Shown here in pieces: positions 61,301-64,000 of a stretch of DNA of 64,000 nucleotides; the stretch's first letter is position 1, and each line of letters begins with the position of its first letter. Source of the stretch: Empedobacter sedimenti (lineage in GTDB: Bacteria > Bacteroidota > Bacteroidia > Flavobacteriales > Weeksellaceae); contig NZ_JASCQG010000002.1 of the NCBI RefSeq assembly GCF_030005555.1, forward strand, positions 62,001 to 126,000. The letters run 5' to 3'. Below the pieces are notes generated by a model. That model ran no database searches. It worked only from the letters and a program-made list of their open reading frames with translations, and was not told the origin of the DNA. Position numbers and translations under genes: made by a program.

Positions 61301-62012
61301 AGTTACAACTTTGCCTTTCCGTAATTTAACGCAAAAAGATGTTGAAGAATCGGTAGATGCTTTTGTAAATGAAATCAATCAAGCCAATATTTTCTTTGTC
61401 CCAGGAGGATTTTCAGCTGCTGATGAACCAGATGGATCAGGTAAATTTATTGCAACGGTTTTACGTAATGAGAAAATCAAAAATGCAATTCACAATTTAT
61501 TAGAGCGTGATGGATTGGTTTTAGGAATCTGTAATGGTTTCCAAGCGTTGATTAAATCAGGATTATTGCCTTATGGTAAAATTCAAGATTTAGAAGATGA
61601 TACACCAACATTAACGTTTAATGAAATTGGTCGTCACATTACACAATTAGCGAAAGTGAGAGTGAATAAATCGCATTCACCTTGGTTAAAAGGAATGGAA
61701 GGACAAGAATTCTGGATTCCATTTTCGCATGGAGAAGGGCGTTTCGTAGCAAATGAGGTTGAATTAGAAAAGTTAATTGACAAAGGACAAATCGCTACTC
61801 AGTTTGTAGATTTGGACGGAAAATTAGCTGGAAAAATGCCTTATAATCCTAATGGCTCTACGTTTGCGGTAGAAGGAATTGTATCGCCTTGTGGAAAAGT
61901 TTATGGACGTATGGGACATCCAGAGCGTTACGAAGAAGGATTATTCAAGAACATTCCAGGAAATGGATATATGAATATCTTCAAAAATGCGGTAGAATAT
62001 TTTAGAGGGTAA
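58302..62012 (+). CDS. purL: Phosphoribosylformylglycinamidine synthase, single-chain
   Basis: The 1236-residue long-form FGAM synthase converts FGAR, glutamine and ATP to FGAM in step four of purine synthesis. The N-terminal PurS-like part, the synthetase halves (YWSDHCRHTTFETE near residue 220, NETHNHPTEVEPFGGASTC, GGKDSMSG) and the C-terminal glutaminase domain are all fused. The glutaminase has Cys1077 in LGICNGFQALIKSG and the His-Glu segment HPERYEEG. It is controlled by a purine riboswitch in its leader and followed by purC and purF. Confidence 0.96.
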   Translation: MNHRLFIQKKSNFDVISQKTTIELRNLVPTIVCKVFVIYDLFNIEESQLQEVQNKVFVDPVTDVVFKYVEDAVNESIPYTKNYFATEFLPGQYNQRDDSSEQCLVLMNVENVTVKSGLLYVFNDDLSAEDLKKVKDYLINPIESREKDLSKMEIPANPEATEVPIIEGFISADENKLQDIYNQFGLSLEMDDLVFIQDYFKSINRNPTETELKVLDTYWSDHCRHTTFETEITDVQFNSKFNETLQKTFDYYQQVRQELGTTKPIRLMDLATVMGKYLSRTGVVKNIDVSEEINACSIVVPIDVDGVEEEWLLQFKNETHNHPTEVEPFGGASTCVGGAIRDPLSGRSYVFQAMRITGAANPLEKIEDTLPGKLPQRKISKEAANGYSSYGNQIGLATTFVKEIYDEGYKAKRMEVGFVAGAVKKEYVRREEPVAGDRIILLGGATGRDGVGGASGSSKTHDGLKLDDLSAEVQKGNAIVERKIQRLFRNPDVLALIKKCNDFGAGGVSVAIGEIARGINVNLDLVPLKYAGLNGTELAISESQERMAVAVEAKDVETFIALAKEENLDATCVAEVTGDDTMTLVWKGTKIVELDRKFLDTNGVRKQAKIEVTDEEYTNPFENKSFNKEAFISMMQELNHASQKGMVEMFDNNVGRSTILNAFGGQTMDTPEDVSVQKFPTDGFTNAVSIASFGYNPTISRWSNYHGAYFAVIDSMTKIVAAGGNYADIRLTFQEYFEKLRDEATRWGKPFAALLGTIEAQKQFGIPAIGGKDSMSGSYQDIDVPPTLISFAVAPSKAEKIVQGTLVEKNSKLSVFIPKLTEDYLIDETNTKAIFDFISSINGENVQSMMTVKFGGIAETVANMAFGNEIGFEIKTDLDLAKYYPGSIIIEHSEVLNIPTEIAQNYHVLGQTNDSTSFKFNGDEINLIELKQQWKETFNSLFPYRSTSETVVEEKDLKAEQICFSFADHKVENPKVFIPIFPGTNSEYDSAKAFRREGAVVTTLPFRNLTQKDVEESVDAFVNEINQANIFFVPGGFSAADEPDGSGKFIATVLRNEKIKNAIHNLLERDGLVLGICNGFQALIKSGLLPYGKIQDLEDDTPTLTFNEIGRHITQLAKVRVNKSHSPWLKGMEGQEFWIPFSHGEGRFVANEVELEKLIDKGQIATQFVDLDGKLAGKMPYNPNGSTFAVEGIVSPCGKVYGRMGHPERYEEGLFKNIPGNGYMNIFKNAVEYFRG

Positions 62013-62534
62013 AATATAGATTTGAGATATTGGAAGTTAGATTTGAGATAATTTAACTCTTAAAAATTAAATAGAAAATGTCATTCCGAGCTTGTAGAGG
62101 AATCTAAAAAGATTCTTCATTACGCTAAAGCTTCATTCAGAATGATAATTGAAAATAAAGTTTGAGTCATCCTGAACTTGTTTCAGGAACTCATCCTAAA
62201 AGAGTAAGAAGCTGAACTAAATTCAGCTTGACATTGAATAAAAATAAGGAATTTTGAAGTTAGAAAGTCTAAATACTTATATCTAACATCTAAATACTAA
62301 AAAGAAACAAACAACAAACAAATATCAATTTCGATCCTGAACCAATCGAAATTAATTTCGAAAGTTAACCTTGAACAAGTTAATTTTCAAAAACAAACAA
62401 ACGAAGTGGACTTTTTCATTTCAAACAAAACAAAAAAAACGATGTAATGAAGTTAGAAACTAGAAAGTAGAAGTTAGATAAATTTTAACTTCGAATTTCG
62501 AAAATCGAGCTTCGAAAAAAACAAACAAACAACG
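62013..62534. repeat. Non-coding spacer with REP-like palindromes and direct repeats
   Basis: This 522-base spacer has no ORF. Element A (about 62078-62148) begins TGTCATTCCGAGC, has arms AGGAATCT/AGATTC, and ends CAGAATGAT. Element B (about 62166-62235) begins GTCATCCTGAACTTG, has local hairpins CCTGAA/TTCAGG and AAGCTGAA/TTCAGCTT, and ends TTGACATT. Both match the dispersed GTCATTCC/GTCATCCTGAA-type intergenic repeats common in Bacteroidota. The nonamer GAAGTTAGA also recurs four times. No clear purC promoter is seen. Confidence 0.65.
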
Positions 62535-63257
62535 ATGAGCTTAACAAAAAAAGACTTCATTTACGAAGGAAAAGCAAAACAAGTTTACTCTACTGAGGAA
62601 GCTGACAAAGTAATTGTTTACTACAAAGATGATGCAACAGCATTCAACGCTCAAAAACGTGGAACTGTTGAGGACAAAGGAGAAATGAACAATAAAATTT
62701 CGACTTTAATTTTCAACTATTTGATTGAAAAAGGAGTTAAAACTCACTTTATCGAGCAGTTGAATGATCGCGAGCAATTGGTGAAGAGAGTATCTATTAT
62801 TCCAATTGAGATGGTTGTACGTAACTATGTTGCCGGTTCTATGGCTCAACGTTTAGGATTAGAAGAAGGAGCGAAGTCTCCAGTTACAATTTTCGATATC
62901 TGTTACAAAAAAGATGAATTAGGAGATCCATTAATCAATGATCATCACGCAGTTTTATTAGGAGCTGCAACGTATGATGAGCTAGATGAAATGTACACTC
63001 AAACTGAAGTGATTAACGAAGCGTTGAAAGAATTATTCATAAAAGCTGGATTAATTTTAGCTGATTTCAAAATCGAGTTTGGTAAAGATGTTGATGGTAA
63101 TATCATTTTAGCTGACGAAATTTCTCCAGATACATGTCGTTTATGGGATGTTGAAACAGGTAAAAAATTAGATAAAGACCGTTTTCGTCGTGATTTAGGT
63201 GATGTTTCAGAAGCTTATCACGAAGTATTTAATCGTTTGACAGAAGTTTTAAAATAA
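62535..63257 (+). CDS. purC: SAICAR synthetase
   Basis: The 240-residue enzyme makes SAICAR from CAIR, aspartate and ATP in purine synthesis. The start [18 protein letters not shown], the [19 protein letters not shown] block and the C-terminal [12 protein letters not shown] are diagnostic, and the length is standard. It lies 522 bases after purL, behind a repeat-filled spacer, and 19 bases before purF, so purC and purF form one operon. Whether the riboswitch transcript reaches purC is not clear. Confidence 0.97.
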   Translation: MSLTKKDFIYEGKAKQVYSTEEADKVIVYYKDDATAFNAQKRGTVEDKGEMNNKISTLIFNYLIEKGVKTHFIEQLNDREQLVKRVSIIPIEMVVRNYVAGSMAQRLGLEEGAKSPVTIFDICYKKDELGDPLINDHHAVLLGAATYDELDEMYTQTEVINEALKELFIKAGLILADFKIEFGKDVDGNIILADEISPDTCRLWDVETGKKLDKDRFRRDLGDVSEAYHEVFNRLTEVLK

Positions 63258-63276
63258 ACATTTTTTTCTTTCTATA

Positions 63277-64000
63277 ATGATTGATAAAAAATTACATAAG
63301 AGCCAATTAAAAGCTGAGTATTTAACGAATTTCTACGAAAGAAATTTATTGAAAAAATATGCAGCTGATACTGTAGATAGTGTAAACGAAGAATGTGGTA
63401 TTTTTGGGGTTTATTCTCCAAATAATATTAACACGTATTCTATTGCGCAGTTTGGTTTATTTGCGCTTCAACACCGTGGACAGGAAGCGTGTGGTGTTTC
63501 TTTCTTGAAAGATGGAAACATCAAAACGGTGAAAAAAACAGGTTTGGTATTGGACGTTTTCAAAACAATGGAAGCTGAAATTGAAGAATACCAAGGAAAT
63601 GCTGCGATTGGACATACACGCTACACAACTGCTGGTGGAGGAAGTCGTCGTAACATTCAGCCACTTTACACGTACAATATTTACGGAAAACCTCATTTCT
63701 CTATTGCACACAACGGAAATTTAATTGAAGTTGAAGCATTGAGAGCAGAATTAGAAGCTGAAGGTCTACCATTTTTAGCGACTTCGGATACAGAGGTTTT
63801 ATTACGTTCGATTCAAAAATACTCACATTTAGACATTGTAGAAGCTATTCAGAAAGGAACAGAAAAGGTGAAAGGTGCTTATTCGGTTTTATTATTAGCG
63901 AATAATCAAATGGCAGCTTTTCGCGATCCAAATGGTATTCGTCCTTTATGTTTAGGTAAATTGGATGATGCCTATGTTTTCTGTTCAGAAACATGTGCAT
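63277..64000 (+). CDS. purF: Amidophosphoribosyltransferase, partial (runs off window)
   Basis: The first 241 codons of PurF are present and the gene continues beyond the window. It catalyses the committed step of purine synthesis, PRPP plus glutamine to phosphoribosylamine. The N-terminal nucleophile cysteine is Cys40 in EECGIFGVYS, so a 39-residue propeptide must be removed before activity; this is longer than the 11 residues of B. subtilis PurF. The glutaminase features QHRGQEACG, GHTRYTTAGG, HNGNLIE and TSDTEVLLR follow. ATG 63277 is the start after purC by 19 bases. Confidence 0.94.
   Translation, partial: MIDKKLHKSQLKAEYLTNFYERNLLKKYAADTVDSVNEECGIFGVYSPNNINTYSIAQFGLFALQHRGQEACGVSFLKDGNIKTVKKTGLVLDVFKTMEAEIEEYQGNAAIGHTRYTTAGGGSRRNIQPLYTYNIYGKPHFSIAHNGNLIEVEALRAELEAEGLPFLATSDTEVLLRSIQKYSHLDIVEAIQKGTEKVKGAYSVLLLANNQMAAFRDPNGIRPLCLGKLDDAYVFCSETCA

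Noticed and set aside
62013-62534. Second purine riboswitch before purC
   Set aside because: I looked for the conserved junction bases (TATA, TCTAC, ACTA order) in this spacer and found none.
1-64000. CRISPR arrays, insertion sequences, prophage or defence islands
   Set aside because: No regularly spaced repeats, transposase, integrase, phage structural or recognised defence genes were seen.

Overview
The window is AT-rich chromosomal DNA of a member of the Bacteroidota, class Flavobacteriia. A Weeksellaceae-type organism (Empedobacter/Chryseobacterium-like) fits best, but that is inference. Three things support the class: a SusC/SusD pair, family-typical proteins (long GAPDH, Mpl, GNAT-nitrilase fusion, siroheme/TSUP fusion, M3 lipoprotein peptidase), and promoters of the Bacteroidota form TTTG-N19/20-TAnnTTTG, seen before tRNA, rplS, yebC and purL. 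I found no insertion sequence, prophage, CRISPR array or rRNA. It reads as core genome with a few accessory spots.

Region by region: 0-4 kb holds a siroheme-synthase/TSUP fusion and a TPR histidine kinase with its LuxR-type regulator. 4-6 kb holds a LysR gene broken by one missing base, a small ParB-like protein and an MdaB-like oxidoreductase. 6-7.5 kb is a copper/respiration group (SCO1-like, YHS lipoprotein, small CNGxC protein). 7.6-10.1 kb carries three tandem PPK2 polyphosphate kinases, followed by rplS with a structured leader. 10.9-15.5 kb is a SusC/SusD nutrient-uptake pair. 15.6-18.4 kb is the overlapping operon rlmH-CPBP protease-rdgB-rnz. 18.4-26.4 kb mixes membrane and cell-envelope genes. 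26.6-27.1 kb is a tRNA array Thr-Tyr-Thr-Thr-Tyr. 27.2-37.8 kb includes mtnN, a YceI lipoprotein, an SMR transporter with an AraC regulator, the nudix-plsC-mpl operon, an M3 peptidase and yebC. Two identical tRNA-Ser(TGA) genes lie at 38.4 and 44.7 kb. Between them are a DUF3748 protein, the GNAT-nitrilase fusion, an unknown 345-residue protein and gap. 44.8-50.3 kb has a Tet-like MFS pump, an AraC regulator and a two-gene secreted-protein operon with WG repeats. 50.5-52.3 kb is a DEAD-box helicase/cold-shock protein operon with a long leader. 52.5-57.5 kb is an operon of LTA-synthase-like enzyme, diacylglycerol-kinase-like enzyme, response regulator and histidine kinase. From 58 kb to the end run purine genes purL, purC and purF.

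The most notable regulatory find is a purine riboswitch of the guanine type (conserved C in the three-way junction) in the purL leader. It is followed by a 28-codon upstream ORF whose stop overlaps the purL start. The same cluster contains a 520-base spacer of REP-like palindromes before purC. Other items of interest are two large, mutually reverse-complementary palindromes upstream of gap, a hairpin leader shared by both tRNA-Ser copies, and the lipid-recycling logic of the LTA-synthase/DAG-kinase/two-component operon.
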